64,000 bases of DNA from Leclercia adecarboxylata (GTDB lineage Bacteria > Pseudomonadota > Gammaproteobacteria > Enterobacterales > Enterobacteriaceae), in NCBI RefSeq assembly GCF_023639785.1, contig NZ_CP098325.1, positions 3,286,001 to 3,350,000 of the forward strand, written 5' to 3'. Below are positions 43,531-54,988 of this stretch, in pieces; position 1 is the stretch's first letter, and every line of letters starts with the position of its first letter. Made by a program: the position numbers and the translations under genes. The notes under the pieces were generated by a model. The model searched no databases and had not been told where the DNA came from. It worked only from the letters and a program-made list of their open reading frames with translations.

Positions 43531-44972
43531 CGGAACGCGCTATCGGGGAACTGGCAAGCCGAACGGAGATTAAGCGCCCGACGCTGCCGCTATGGCAAAA
43601 CGCGCTGGTTATTCTCCTTACCCTCACCTACCTCATCTGCGAGCTGGCGTTTAACTCGCGCCTGCTCGATCTGGTAGGCAGTCTTTCCTCACCCGATGAC
43701 ATTCACAACATGGAGCGCTACGGTCGTGCCTTAACCGCCATCGCTGCTGCACTGCTGGTATTCCAGCTGGTGCTGGCAGGTAACGCCTGGCTGAGAAAAC
43801 GCGGCGTTGAATTTCCTGCGCCCTGGACGGCAGGCATGGTGTTTTCGCTGTGCCTGCTCACCGGGGTAGTGACCTGGCAGGCGGTGGAGTGGGTGATTGA
43901 ACGTCAGGTTGCCCGGAGCACCGGCGAGTTTCGCCAGAAGTCGATGCTGGCCCAGCTCTATCAGCAGTCGTTAATTGACGGACACCAGACCCTGGAAGGC
44001 ATTCCCATCGATGACGACGGCAGCCAGCGTGACACCTGGACCAGCCCCTCCGGGAAAGCGTTTCTGGCGATGCTGCCGCTGCTGATGAGTTCGGTCAGCC
44101 GCTATCACGAGCTGCTTGAGCGAGAGGCCGGGCAGAACCTGCGGGACAGCATCAGCGTTCAGGAGGGCGGTCTGCTCGGCTATTACAAACTCTGGCTGGC
44201 CGCACGGGCGGACATTTATAAAGACTATCTCAGCTACAATAGCGCCGCGCAGACAGCAGGGCTTTATAACGGCGTGACGATCCCGGCCCGGCTCGACTGG
44301 GAATCGTTTTTCATGCTGGAAGCCGTGCAAAAAATGCTGCGTGAGAAGCTGGTACTCCCTGGAGAAATCCGGGTCAGGCCTGAATACCCGAAAGATGACG
44401 CCCTGAAACAGTTTGCGCTGGATCTGCAGGCCCCTCACCTTGATCGCGCCATGCAGCAGCAGCTCCCCCGTTTGCAGGCGGCGCTGGCCAGCTACGGCGC
44501 GGGCGGGGCCAATGAAAAACGGGGCGAGGATGCGGCGCGGGCGGTGATTGTTCCCCCCATCGCGCTGATGTTCTCTCTGCTGGGGGCCCTCACCCACCTG
44601 GCAAAACTGCTCTATCTGCTGCTTCTGCCCTTAAGTGCCGCCCTGCTGTATATCACCGCCTGGCGTCCCGTTCGCCTGCTCAACCGTCATCCGCTGATCT
44701 TCCCGGTGGCGCTGATTGGCCTGCTGCTCTGCCTGTGCAGCGTGATGAATAACAGCATCACCGCCTCTCCGGCCTATCAGTCATTGCGGCATGGGTTGCA
44801 GGGGGCGGAGGTGACCATTACCGACGCGCCATCGTCCTTAAGCGGCGGCACGCTGCTGCGGGTGATCCATGCCGTCAGCATCGGGCAAAGTTACAGTTAT
44901 CCGATGAATCACGCCCTACGCCAAAACGTGCTTTTCAACTTTGATTTTGGATATGAAACAGGTAATGAATAA
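43527..44972 (+). CDS. Polytopic membrane protein of unknown function
   Basis: A 481-residue inner-membrane protein. Hydrophobic segments fall near 26-44, 68-86, 102-122, 342-362, 364-384 and 392-408, with a soluble domain of about 210 residues (125-335) between the two groups and a soluble tail. A periplasmic location of the large loop is plausible. It overlaps the lipoprotein gene by four bases. No family recognised; by context it could be the membrane partner of the ligase fusion, in the place that CapC/PgsC holds in poly-gamma-glutamate operons (inference). Confidence 0.75.
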   Translation: MTERAIGELASRTEIKRPTLPLWQNALVILLTLTYLICELAFNSRLLDLVGSLSSPDDIHNMERYGRALTAIAAALLVFQLVLAGNAWLRKRGVEFPAPWTAGMVFSLCLLTGVVTWQAVEWVIERQVARSTGEFRQKSMLAQLYQQSLIDGHQTLEGIPIDDDGSQRDTWTSPSGKAFLAMLPLLMSSVSRYHELLEREAGQNLRDSISVQEGGLLGYYKLWLAARADIYKDYLSYNSAAQTAGLYNGVTIPARLDWESFFMLEAVQKMLREKLVLPGEIRVRPEYPKDDALKQFALDLQAPHLDRAMQQQLPRLQAALASYGAGGANEKRGEDAARAVIVPPIALMFSLLGALTHLAKLLYLLLLPLSAALLYITAWRPVRLLNRHPLIFPVALIGLLLCLCSVMNNSITASPAYQSLRHGLQGAEVTITDAPSSLSGGTLLRVIHAVSIGQSYSYPMNHALRQNVLFNFDFGYETGNE

Positions 44973-45222
44973 CCTCTTCTTCCGGATAAAAACAAGCATC
45001 TGTTTAGGTTATTTTAATGCTGGTTTTTTGAGCAAAAAGTAGTGTTAGCAGTTAAGATATATCAGTGCTACATTACGCCGCCCAACGGCGACAACCATTT
45101 TCAGACCATGAGCATGTACGGTGCCCACCGGGAACCTATACGATTAACGCAGGTCATAACAGAAGCACGGCGTAACGCCTGTCTGGCGCTACCTACACAC
45201 TCTCCATAAAGGTCGTTCTATC

Positions 45223-46140
45223 TTGTCTCAATGCAAATTCACACTCGCCCTGTTGCATCCTCGTTACTGGTTTACGTGGTTTGGCCTGGGTGTCCTGTGG
45301 CTGCTCGTACAGCTGCCCTACCCGGCGCTGCGCTGGCTGGGTGCGACTCTCGGGAGTCTCTCCCGTCGCTTTCTGAAACGCCGGGAGTCTATCGGCCGCA
45401 GAAACCTCGAACTCTGTTTTCCGGCGCTCTCCCCCGAAGAGCGTGAACATCTGATCGCTGATAATTTTAAAGGCATCGGCATGGCGTTACTGGAAACGGG
45501 AATAGCCTGGTTCTGGCCAGACCAGCGGGTCCGCAAGCTGTTTGATGTTGAAGGCCTGGAAAATTTGCAGCGCGCGCAGGCTAAAAACCGCGGCGTGATG
45601 GTGATTGGCGTTCACTTTATGTCGCTGGAGCTGGGCGGCCGGGTGATGGGGTTATGCCAGCCGATGATGGCGACATACCGTCCGCATAACAGCGCCCTCA
45701 TGGAGTGGGTGCAGACGCGCGGGCGCATGCGTTCCAATAAAGCGATGATCAACCGCAATAACCTGCGCGGTCTGGTCAGCGCCCTGAAAAAAGGGGAACC
45801 GGTCTGGTTTGCACCGGATCAGGACTATGGCCGCAATGGCAGCAGCTTTGCCCCCTTCTTTGCGGTGAAAGATGTTGCGACCACTAACGGCACATTCGTG
45901 ATTCAGCGCCTCTCAAAGGCAACGATGCTTACCGTCACGATGGTCAGAAAAGCCGATAAAAGCGGCTATCGCCTGTTCATCATGCCGGAGATGGAGAACT
46001 ATCCGCAGGAAGAGGTGGCTGCGGCGGCATACATCAACAAGGTGATCGAGAGCGAGATCATGCGTGCGCCGGAGCAGTATTTATGGGTGCATCGCCGCTT
46101 CAAAACCCGTCCGGCAGGTGAGTCTTCTCTCTACCACTAG
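45223..46140 (+). CDS. lpxP: Palmitoleoyl acyltransferase LpxP
   Basis: Inner-membrane acyltransferase adding palmitoleate to lipid IVA-Kdo2 in place of laurate, in E. coli at low temperature. The 305 residues follow E. coli LpxP closely (QCKFTLALLHPRYWFTWFGLGVLWLLVQLPYPALRWLG) and carry the acyltransferase motif HX4E in VHFMSLELGGR. The start is TTG 45223 with AAAGG 9 nt upstream; no ATG fits the homology. The 250 nt upstream, with several short inverted repeats, may be a cold-responsive leader. It marks the return to core gene order. Confidence 0.95.
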   Translation: MSQCKFTLALLHPRYWFTWFGLGVLWLLVQLPYPALRWLGATLGSLSRRFLKRRESIGRRNLELCFPALSPEEREHLIADNFKGIGMALLETGIAWFWPDQRVRKLFDVEGLENLQRAQAKNRGVMVIGVHFMSLELGGRVMGLCQPMMATYRPHNSALMEWVQTRGRMRSNKAMINRNNLRGLVSALKKGEPVWFAPDQDYGRNGSSFAPFFAVKDVATTNGTFVIQRLSKATMLTVTMVRKADKSGYRLFIMPEMENYPQEEVAAAAYINKVIESEIMRAPEQYLWVHRRFKTRPAGESSLYH

Positions 46141-46148
46141 CCCCTGAA

Positions 46149-46181
46149 AAAAGGTTAGCTTCTGCATGAAACTAACCTTTT
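46149..46181 (+). terminator. Terminator after lpxP
   Basis: AAAAGGTTAG (46149-46158) pairs with CTAACCTTTT (46172-46181) across a 13-nt loop, immediately downstream of the lpxP stop codon. Confidence 0.75.
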
Positions 46182-46498
46182 CAATCACCTGTAATCACTC
46201 CGGTTTATCGTTAGCAGGCTATGTTGCCGAAGGGCAATTTATTCCACCCCGAAATTAAACTGTCGCCGTTCCACGACACTCGTAAGTGGCGGAAATTATT
46301 TAAAAAAATGCCCCTTGTCACTCCTGAAATTTAGGCGTACATTAGCGCCGTCTGGCTACCTGAAAGCACAGAATTCTGAGCTGGAGTCGCTGCCAAAACG
46401 GGGATAATTCTCATTTCCGCCCTGGAGTGACTTCACCTCTCTATAATCAGTTGGACTCTGTTTTTAATGCGTATCACGAAATACGCGGAGCGATGAAC
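46182..46498. other. Long leader-like region upstream of ypdK (317 nt)
   Basis: Noncoding between the lpxP terminator and ypdK. It contains several GC-rich short inverted repeats and a TATAAT (46442-46447) 57 nt before ypdK. No known RNA family recognised. Confidence 0.4.
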
Positions 46499-46573
46499 GT
46501 GAAATATTTCTTGATGGGTTTTTCAGTGATTTTGTTCGCCTGGGTCGGCACGTTTGCCCTGATGATGAACTGA
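46499..46573 (+). CDS. ypdK: Small membrane protein YpdK
   Basis: A 24-residue single-pass membrane peptide read from GTG 46499 (V/M-KYFLMGFSVILFAWVGTFALMMN), very similar to E. coli YpdK (23 aa, MKYFFMG...GTFALMI), a confirmed small inner-membrane protein of unknown role. GGAG 8 nt upstream of the GTG supports that start over the in-frame ATG at 46493, which is only 2 nt from it. Confidence 0.85.
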   Translation: MKYFLMGFSVILFAWVGTFALMMN

Positions 46574-46590
46574 GCAAAGAAAATGTAGTC

Positions 46591-46623
46591 AAAAAAACAG
46601 GCGCCTGAGGCGCCTGTTTTTTT
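46591..46623. terminator. Bidirectional terminator, ypdK / alaC
   Basis: ACAGGCGCC (46597-46605), TGA loop, GGCGCCTGT (46609-46617), with A-run before and seven or more T after. It serves both convergent genes. Confidence 0.92.
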
Positions 46624-46625
46624 GG

Positions 46626-47867
46626 TTACTGCCCCGCCTGCTCTGGCGTTGTTTTTGTTGCCTGCGGCAGCAGCCCATCGGTGCGGAACATGCTTTTAAT
46701 GCCCCTTACTGCCTGACGAATGCGGTCGCTGTTCTCAATCAGCGCGAAACGTACGTGCGTATCACCGTAGTCGCCAAAACCAATCCCCGGAGAGACGCAC
46801 ACTTTCGCGTCCTGCAGGAGTTTCTTGGCAAACTCCAGCGATCCCATCCCGGCGTAAGCATCCGGGATCTTCGCCCAGACGTACATCGACGCTTTCGGCA
46901 TCTCGACCATCCAGCCCGCTTCATGCAGCCCTTTGACCAGCACATCGCGGCGGCGTTTGTACTGGGCGGCAATGTCCTTCACGCACTGCTGATCGCCTTC
47001 CAGCGCAGCAATCGCCGCCACCTGCAAGGGGGTAAAGGTGCCGTAGTCGTGGTAGCTTTTGATTCGCGCCAGCGCGTTCACCAGCGTCTTGTTGCCGACC
47101 ATAAAGCCGATACGCCAGCCCGCCATGTTGTAGCTTTTCGACAGGGTGAAGAACTCCACCGCCACGTCGCGCGCGCCGGGAACCTGCATAATCGACGGTG
47201 CTTTCCAGCCGTCATAGACAATATCGGCGTAGGCCAGATCGTGCACCACCAGCACGTCATAACGCTTCGCCAGAGCCACGACCTTCTCAAAGAAATCGAG
47301 TTCGACACACTGGGCGGTCGGGTTAGAAGGGAAACCGAGGATCATCATCTTCGGCTTCGGATAGCTTTCGCGAATGGCGCGCTCCAGCTCATTGAAAAAG
47401 TCGACGCCTTCAACCAGCGGCACAGAGCGCACCTGCGCACCGGCAATGACCGCGCCGTAAATATGGATCGGGTAGCTGGGGTTCGGTACCAGCACGGTGT
47501 CGCCGTGGTCTAGGGTCGCCAGCATCAGATGCGCCAGCCCCTCTTTCGACCCGATGGTGACAATGGCTTCGCTCTCGGGGTCGATCTCAACCTGATAGCG
47601 CTCCTGATACCAGCGCGAAATGGCGCGGCGTAAGCGCGGAATGCCTTTGGACGTCGAATAGCCGTGGGTGTCCGGGCGCTGGGCGACGGTACAGAGCTTT
47701 TCCACGATATGCGGCGGCGTAGCGCCGTCCGGGTTGCCCATACTGAAATCAATTATGTCTTCGCCGCGCCGACGCGCAGCCATTTTCAGTTCAGCGGTGA
47801 TGTTAAATACATACGGGGGAAGACGATCGATACGCGAAAAACGGCGTTCAGGACTGGAGTCAGCCAT
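46626..47867 (-). CDS. alaC: Glutamate-pyruvate aminotransferase AlaC
   Basis: PLP-dependent class I aminotransferase making alanine from pyruvate and glutamate, one of the main alanine enzymes with AlaA. The 413 residues (E. coli 412) carry the PLP-lysine motif [13 protein letters not shown] and the conserved NPSNPTAQ-type segment ([12 protein letters not shown]). It starts ATG 47865-47867 with GAGG upstream. Confidence 0.96.
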   Translation of the reverse strand: MADSSPERRFSRIDRLPPYVFNITAELKMAARRRGEDIIDFSMGNPDGATPPHIVEKLCTVAQRPDTHGYSTSKGIPRLRRAISRWYQERYQVEIDPESEAIVTIGSKEGLAHLMLATLDHGDTVLVPNPSYPIHIYGAVIAGAQVRSVPLVEGVDFFNELERAIRESYPKPKMMILGFPSNPTAQCVELDFFEKVVALAKRYDVLVVHDLAYADIVYDGWKAPSIMQVPGARDVAVEFFTLSKSYNMAGWRIGFMVGNKTLVNALARIKSYHDYGTFTPLQVAAIAALEGDQQCVKDIAAQYKRRRDVLVKGLHEAGWMVEMPKASMYVWAKIPDAYAGMGSLEFAKKLLQDAKVCVSPGIGFGDYGDTHVRFALIENSDRIRQAVRGIKSMFRTDGLLPQATKTTPEQAGQ

Positions 47868-48253
47868 ACATTCCTCAGATTACGTTAGCGCCCGGACCGT
47901 CCGAGCGACGTCGCCACGAATATGGCGTGATTAGAAAATAACCTGAAAAAATTCATCTTGTCGAGAGGTCAGAAATAAAAAAATAACGTAGCGCTAAAAC
48001 GGGAACTCTGCTCTGACAAAAACGGGAAGTGATAATGAAAAGCGGCATTTTTGATACTATTTAATTAACATTCTAATATCAGTGCAGTTACGTCTTTTGT
48101 ATGATTTTTCCCCTTCACAGACCCTCAGGCGACAACTTCATCAATCCCCTTTGATGATTGTGGTTTATCCCCATTTTATAAAACCGGCTGATGACTGGTC
48201 ATTGAGCGTCAGGTTTTTTATCATGGTTCTTTCCCGTTTTCCCAGGTTTCCCC
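47868..48253. other. Intergenic region alaC-pyrS (386 nt)
   Basis: Divergent upstream regions of alaC and pyrS, AT-rich in the middle (47960-48070). No RNA gene, operator or small conserved ORF recognised. Confidence 0.55.
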
Positions 48254-49951
48254 GTGCACGAAATATTCAATATGCTGCTGGCGGTTTTCGATCGCGCGGC
48301 GTTAATGCTGATTTGCCTGTTCTTCCTCATCCGCATCCGCCTGTTCCGCGAGCTGCTGCATAAATCTGCCCATTCGCCGCGGGAGCTGCTGGCGGTTACC
48401 GCCATCTTCTCGATGTTTGCCCTCTTCAGTACCTGGTCCGGCGTGCCGGTAGAGGGATCGCTGGTCAACGTGCGGATCATCGCCGTCATGTCCGGCGGGA
48501 TCCTGTTCGGCCCGTGGGTGGGGATCATCACCGGTGTCATCGCAGGAACCCACCGTTATCTGATTGATATCGGCGGCGTGACGGCGGTTCCTTGCCTGAT
48601 CACCAGCATCGTTGCCGGCGTGCTGTCGGGAGCGATCAACCGTAAGATCCCGAAAAAGCAGCACTGGAAGGCGGGTATCATCGCAGGCATGCTCTGTGAA
48701 ACCCTGACCATGATCCTGGTAGTGGCGTGGGCACCGACCATAGCGCTCGGGGTGGATATCGTCTCGAAGATCGGCATCCCGATGATCCTCGGTAGCGTCT
48801 GCGTGGGCTTTATCGTGCTGCTGGTGCAGAGCGTGGAAGGTGAAAAAGAGGCCAGCGCTGCGCGGCAGGCCAAGCTGGCGCTGGATATCGCCAATAAGAC
48901 GCTGCCGCTGTTTCGCGATATTAACGCCGAATCACTGCGCCAGGTGTGCGACATCATCCGCCGCGATATTGACGCCGATGCGGTGGCGATCACCAATATT
49001 GACCGGGTGCTGGCCTACGTGGGCGTAGGGGAAGCAAACTACCAGGATAGCGACGATACCGTCAGCCCCACCACCCGCCAGGCGATTAACGGCGGCAAAA
49101 TCATCATCAAGAATAACGATGAAGCCCACCGCACGCCGGAGATCCACTCCATGCTGGTGATCCCGCTGTGGGAAAAAGGGGTTGTCACCGGCACGCTAAA
49201 AATTTACTACTGCCACGCGCACCAGATTACGTCGTCCTTACAGGAGATGGCGGTCGGGCTGTCGCAGATTATCTCCACCCAGCTGGAGGTCTCCCGTGCC
49301 GAGCAGTTACGGGAGATGGCAAACAAGGCAGAGCTGCGCGCCCTGCAGAGCAAAATTAATCCCCATTTCCTGTTTAATGCCCTGAACGCTATCTCCTCGT
49401 CGATCCGCCTGAATCCGGACACCGCCCGCCAGCTAATTTTCAATCTGTCGCGCTATCTGCGCTACAACATTGAGCTGAAAGACGACGAGCAGATCGACAT
49501 CAAAAAAGAGCTCTATCAGATCAAGGATTACATCGCCATCGAGCAGGCGCGGTTTGGCGATAAGCTCACCGTCATCTACGACATCGATGAAGAGGTGAAC
49601 TGCGTGATCCCCAGCCTGCTGATCCAGCCCCTGGTGGAGAATGCCATTGTCCACGGCATTCAGCCGCGCAAGGGTAAAGGCGTGGTCACCATCAGCGTTG
49701 CCGAGTGCGGTAACCGCGTGCGGGTGGCGGTGCGCGACACCGGGCACGGGATCGACCCGAAAGTGATTGAGCGGGTAGAATCCAATGAGATGCCCGGCAA
49801 TAAAATTGGTCTGCTGAATGTCCATCACCGCGTTAAGCTGCTCTATGGTGAAGGGCTGCATATTCGCCGTCTTGAGCCGGGTACCGAGATCGCGTTTTAT
49901 GTGCCCAATGAACGCTCCGCCGTTCATGCCCAGCCGTTGTTGTTACCTTAG
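48254..49951 (+). CDS. pyrS: Pyruvate-sensing histidine kinase PyrS (YpdA)
   Basis: LytS-type sensor kinase responding to extracellular pyruvate with response regulator PyrR/YpdB. It has 565 residues, from GTG 48254 ([26 protein letters not shown]). The first 200 residues are a multi-span 5TM-Lyt domain ([18 protein letters not shown]), then a GAF domain, then the LytS-type His kinase motif [19 protein letters not shown] with phospho-acceptor His, and the ATPase ([29 protein letters not shown]). Forms an operon with pyrR, 12 nt ahead. Confidence 0.95.
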   Translation: MHEIFNMLLAVFDRAALMLICLFFLIRIRLFRELLHKSAHSPRELLAVTAIFSMFALFSTWSGVPVEGSLVNVRIIAVMSGGILFGPWVGIITGVIAGTHRYLIDIGGVTAVPCLITSIVAGVLSGAINRKIPKKQHWKAGIIAGMLCETLTMILVVAWAPTIALGVDIVSKIGIPMILGSVCVGFIVLLVQSVEGEKEASAARQAKLALDIANKTLPLFRDINAESLRQVCDIIRRDIDADAVAITNIDRVLAYVGVGEANYQDSDDTVSPTTRQAINGGKIIIKNNDEAHRTPEIHSMLVIPLWEKGVVTGTLKIYYCHAHQITSSLQEMAVGLSQIISTQLEVSRAEQLREMANKAELRALQSKINPHFLFNALNAISSSIRLNPDTARQLIFNLSRYLRYNIELKDDEQIDIKKELYQIKDYIAIEQARFGDKLTVIYDIDEEVNCVIPSLLIQPLVENAIVHGIQPRKGKGVVTISVAECGNRVRVAVRDTGHGIDPKVIERVESNEMPGNKIGLLNVHHRVKLLYGEGLHIRRLEPGTEIAFYVPNERSAVHAQPLLLP

Positions 49952-49963
49952 AGGGAGTGACGC

Positions 49964-50701
49964 ATGAAAGTCATCATTGTGGAAGATGAAATACTCGCTC
50001 AACAGGAGCTGAGCTGGCTGATTAAAGAACACAGCCAGATGGAGATCGTCGGCACCTTTGAAGATGGCCTGGACGTGCTGAAATTTTTGCAGCACAACCG
50101 GGTCGACGCCATTTTTCTCGATATCAATATTCCCTCCCTGGACGGCGTTTTACTGGCGCAAAACATCAGCCAGTTTGCCAGCAAGCCTTTTATCGTCTTT
50201 GTCACCGCGTGGAAAGAGCATGCGGTGGAAGCCTTCGAACTGGAAGCGTTCGACTATATTCTGAAGCCTTACCAGGAGTCACGGATCGTCACCATGCTGC
50301 AGAAGCTGGAACACGCCTGGCAACAACAGTCCGGCGCGGAGCATGTCGCAGCGTCACCGGTGATGCGTGAAAATGACACCATCAATTTGATCAAGGACGA
50401 GCGCATTATCGTGACGCCGATGGACGATATCTATTACGCCGAAGCGCACGAGAAGATGACCTTTGTCTATACCCGCCGTGAGTCGTTCGTCATGCCGATG
50501 AACATCACCGAATTTTGCGCCAAACTGCCGACGAGCCACTTCTTCCGCTGCCACCGTTCGTTTTGCGTCAACCTGAACAAGATCCGCGAGATCGAACCCT
50601 GGTTTAACAACACCTACATTTTGCGGCTGAAGGATCTGGATTTTCAGGTGCCGGTAAGTCGTAGCAAGGTGAAAGAGTTTCGCCAGCTGATGCACCTGTG
50701 A
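49964..50701 (+). CDS. pyrR: Response regulator PyrR (YpdB)
   Basis: LytTR-family response regulator. The receiver domain (1-120) has acidic residues E8/D9 (VEDEI) and the phospho-Asp in DAIFLDINIPSLDG. The C-terminal LytTR DNA-binding domain spans about 140-240 (RIIVTPMDDIYYAEAHEKMTFVYT, FFRCHRSFCVNLNKI). It activates pyruvate-transport genes such as yhjX in E. coli, not present here. In E. coli ypdC and the fry PTS genes follow; here glk is next and convergent. Confidence 0.95.
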   Translation: MKVIIVEDEILAQQELSWLIKEHSQMEIVGTFEDGLDVLKFLQHNRVDAIFLDINIPSLDGVLLAQNISQFASKPFIVFVTAWKEHAVEAFELEAFDYILKPYQESRIVTMLQKLEHAWQQQSGAEHVAASPVMRENDTINLIKDERIIVTPMDDIYYAEAHEKMTFVYTRRESFVMPMNITEFCAKLPTSHFFRCHRSFCVNLNKIREIEPWFNNTYILRLKDLDFQVPVSRSKVKEFRQLMHL

Positions 50702-50709
50702 AGGAAATG

Positions 50710-50734
50710 CCCCGGTGAACGGACGTCACCGGGG
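50710..50734. terminator. Hairpin between pyrR and glk
   Basis: CCCCGGTGA (50710-50718) pairs with TCACCGGGG (50726-50734) between convergent genes; there is no U-run, so intrinsic termination is uncertain. Confidence 0.45.
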
Positions 50735-50742
50735 ACGCGCCA

Positions 50743-51708
50743 TTACAGGACCTGGCCCAGAGTCTGACGCAGATGCGCACCAGAGCCCAGCAGGCCCGGG
50801 TTATCATGTACGATCAGGTACACCGGGATATCCCGGACATAATCGCGGAAGCGGCCTTTATCCTCAAACCCGCCGCGGAAACCGGATGATTTAAAGAAGT
50901 CGAGGAAGCGCGGTACGATCCCGCCTGCAATATAGACCCCGCCAAAGGTGCCCAGATTCAGCGCCAGGTTGCCGCCAAAACGCCCCATAATGACGCAGAA
51001 CAGCGACAGCGCGCGACGGCAGTCAGTGCAGGAATCTTCCAGCGCGCGTTCGGTGATGTCTTTCGGCTTCAGGTTTTCCGGCAGACGGCCGTCAGATTTC
51101 ACGATAGCGCGGTAGAGGTTCACCAGGCCCGGGCCGGAGAGCACGCGCTCTGCCGATACGTGGCCGATCTCCGCGCGCAGCTCTTCGAGGATAATGCCCT
51201 CTTCTTCGCTGTTTGGCGCGAAATCGACGTGTCCGCCTTCGCCCGGCAGGCTGATCCAGCGCTTGTCGACGTGAACCAGATGCGACACGCCAAGGCCGGT
51301 GCCAGCGCCATAGACGGCAATCGGCTTGCCTTCAACCGGCGCCGTACCGCCAAACTGGATAAGATGCTCCGGCTTTAACATCGGGATCGCCATCGACACC
51401 GCGGTAAAGTCGTTGATAATTTCCAGATGCGCAAAACCGAGGTTGGCCTTCATTTCGGCAATAGAGAATGCCCAGGTGTGGTTGGTCATCGCCACCCAGT
51501 CACCGGTAATCGGGCAGGCAATGGCGATACAGCCGTCCTCAACGCTGACCTCATGCTCCGTCAGATAGACACGAACCACCGCTTCCAGGCTGGGATAATC
51601 CAGCCCGGAATAGGTTTTGGCGCGGGAGATTTCGCCGGTGTTGACGTCACATAACGCCAGACGCGCGTTAGTCCCCCCTACATCACCTACCAAAGCATAC
51701 TTTGTCAT
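50743..51708 (-). CDS. glk: Glucokinase
   Basis: ATP-dependent phosphorylation of free glucose in the cytosol. The 321 residues equal E. coli Glk. The N-terminal ATP site is [15 protein letters not shown]; the adenosine motif region is [26 protein letters not shown] gives the sugar-binding residues. Divergent from yfeO. Confidence 0.97.
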   Translation of the reverse strand: MTKYALVGDVGGTNARLALCDVNTGEISRAKTYSGLDYPSLEAVVRVYLTEHEVSVEDGCIAIACPITGDWVAMTNHTWAFSIAEMKANLGFAHLEIINDFTAVSMAIPMLKPEHLIQFGGTAPVEGKPIAVYGAGTGLGVSHLVHVDKRWISLPGEGGHVDFAPNSEEEGIILEELRAEIGHVSAERVLSGPGLVNLYRAIVKSDGRLPENLKPKDITERALEDSCTDCRRALSLFCVIMGRFGGNLALNLGTFGGVYIAGGIVPRFLDFFKSSGFRGGFEDKGRFRDYVRDIPVYLIVHDNPGLLGSGAHLRQTLGQVL

Positions 51709-51912
51709 TCTTCTACTGCTCCGCTAAAGTCAAAATAACTGATTGGCACACTCTAAATTCAAGGCCAGATAACAACAACGACCTGAATAAAAGCACCCCA
51801 GGATTATCGATCTTCGTCACAGAATAACTTTACCGTTTCAGCACCATTTGCACTATTACCAAAAGGCTGAGAGTGCAAAGTAAAGACAGCCATTTTCTAC
51901 AAGGAAATCATC

Positions 51913-53148
51913 ATGCTCCATCCGCGAGCCAGAACGATGCTGCTGCTGGCCCCTCCCGCCCTGATTATTGGCGTAGCATCCAGTCTGATTCTGATAATTA
52001 TCATGAAGGTCGCCTCGGTGCTGCAGGCGGTATTGTGGACGTCGTTGCCCGCCAGTATCGGTCTTAACACGAGTTCTCCCGTGTGGGTTATTTTGATCCT
52101 CACCCTGACCGGTATCGCCGTGGGGCTGGTGATCCGCTATAGCCCGGGGCATGCCGGCCCGGACCCGGCCACAGAGCCGCTGATTGGCGCGCCGGTGGAG
52201 ACCGCCGCCCTGCCAGGATTGATTATCGCCCTGATTATCGGTCTGGCGGGGGGCGTCAGCCTCGGGCCTGAACATCCGGTGATGGCGGTGAACATCGCCC
52301 TGGCCGTCGCCGTTGGGGCGCGCGTCTTCCCGCGGGTGAACGCCCTGGACTGGACCATTCTCGCTTCGGCGGGCACCATCGGCGCGCTGTTCGGGACCCC
52401 CGTGGCAGCGGCACTGATTTTTTCCCAGACCCTGAGCGGTAATGCGGATATACCGCTCTGGGATCGTCTGTTTGCCCCGCTGCTCGCCGCCGCCGCGGGA
52501 GCGCAGACCACCAGCCTGTTTTTCCATCCCCAGTTTTCGCTGCCCATTGCCCACTACAGCCAGATGCAGCTGGTGGATATCTTTAGCGGCGCGATTGTCG
52601 CCGCCATCGCTATCGCGCTGGGCATGGTGGCGGTCTGGTGTCTGCCACGCCTGCACCGGCTGATGCATCGCCTGAAGAACCCGGTTCTGATTCTCGGCGT
52701 AGGGGGATTTATTCTGGGTATCCTGGGCGCTATCGGGGGCAACATTACGCTGTTTAAAGGGCTGGATGAGATGCAGCAGATGGCCTTTAGTCAGATCTTC
52801 AGCGTGTCGGATTATCTGCTCTTTGCCCTGATCAAGCTGGCGGCGCTGGTGGTGGCTTCGGCCTGCGGTTTCCGCGGCGGGCGCATCTTCCCGGCGGTGT
52901 TTGTAGGCGTCGCGCTCGGGTTGATGCTGCACGAGCATGTTGAGGCGGTTCCGCTGGCGATCACCATCTCCTGTTCGATTCTGGGGTTAGTGCTGGTTGT
53001 CACCCGGGATGCATGGCTGAGCCTGTTTATGGCGGCAGTGGTGGTGCCGGACACCAGCCTGCTGCCGCTGCTCTGTATTGTGATGCTGCCCGCCTGGGTG
53101 TTGCTGGCGGGCAGACCCTTGATGATTGCCGGACGTCAGGAGAAATAA
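51913..53148 (+). CDS. yfeO: Putative ClC-family ion channel YfeO
   Basis: A 411-residue polytopic membrane protein of the voltage-gated chloride channel family (E. coli YfeO, 418 aa) with about ten membrane segments. The anion-site motif corresponds to [15 protein letters not shown], and [18 protein letters not shown] is the second conserved ClC motif. The ion carried is not known. Its stop directly abuts the ipdC stop (convergent genes with no spacer). Confidence 0.92.
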   Translation: MLHPRARTMLLLAPPALIIGVASSLILIIIMKVASVLQAVLWTSLPASIGLNTSSPVWVILILTLTGIAVGLVIRYSPGHAGPDPATEPLIGAPVETAALPGLIIALIIGLAGGVSLGPEHPVMAVNIALAVAVGARVFPRVNALDWTILASAGTIGALFGTPVAAALIFSQTLSGNADIPLWDRLFAPLLAAAAGAQTTSLFFHPQFSLPIAHYSQMQLVDIFSGAIVAAIAIALGMVAVWCLPRLHRLMHRLKNPVLILGVGGFILGILGAIGGNITLFKGLDEMQQMAFSQIFSVSDYLLFALIKLAALVVASACGFRGGRIFPAVFVGVALGLMLHEHVEAVPLAITISCSILGLVLVVTRDAWLSLFMAAVVVPDTSLLPLLCIVMLPAWVLLAGRPLMIAGRQEK

Positions 53149-54936
<1,788 letters not shown>

Positions 54937-54938
54937 TT

Positions 54939-54956
54939 AGTGTAAACGTATACACT
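54939..54956. promoter_or_regulatory. Perfect palindrome between ipdC and the aldo/keto reductase
   Basis: AGTGTAAACGTATACACT has perfect 6-bp arms (AGTGTA/TACACT) around a 6-bp centre, 33 nt before the reductase start. It looks like an operator for a dimeric regulator; it does not fit the TyrR consensus TGTAAA-N6-TTTACA. Confidence 0.55.
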
Positions 54957-54988
54957 GAATGACATTCTGACGCAGAGGGGCAAGACTC

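Noticed and set aside
37078..44972. Classical poly-gamma-glutamate capsule operon (capBCA)
   Set aside because: The ligase part is MurF-like (TKEM, DDSYNA), not CapB-like, and no CapC homologue is recognisable; only a resemblance of ingredients is claimed.
48082..48363. Small open frame overlapping the pyrS start
   Set aside because: No ribosome-binding site and it overlaps the clearly conserved pyrS N-terminus.
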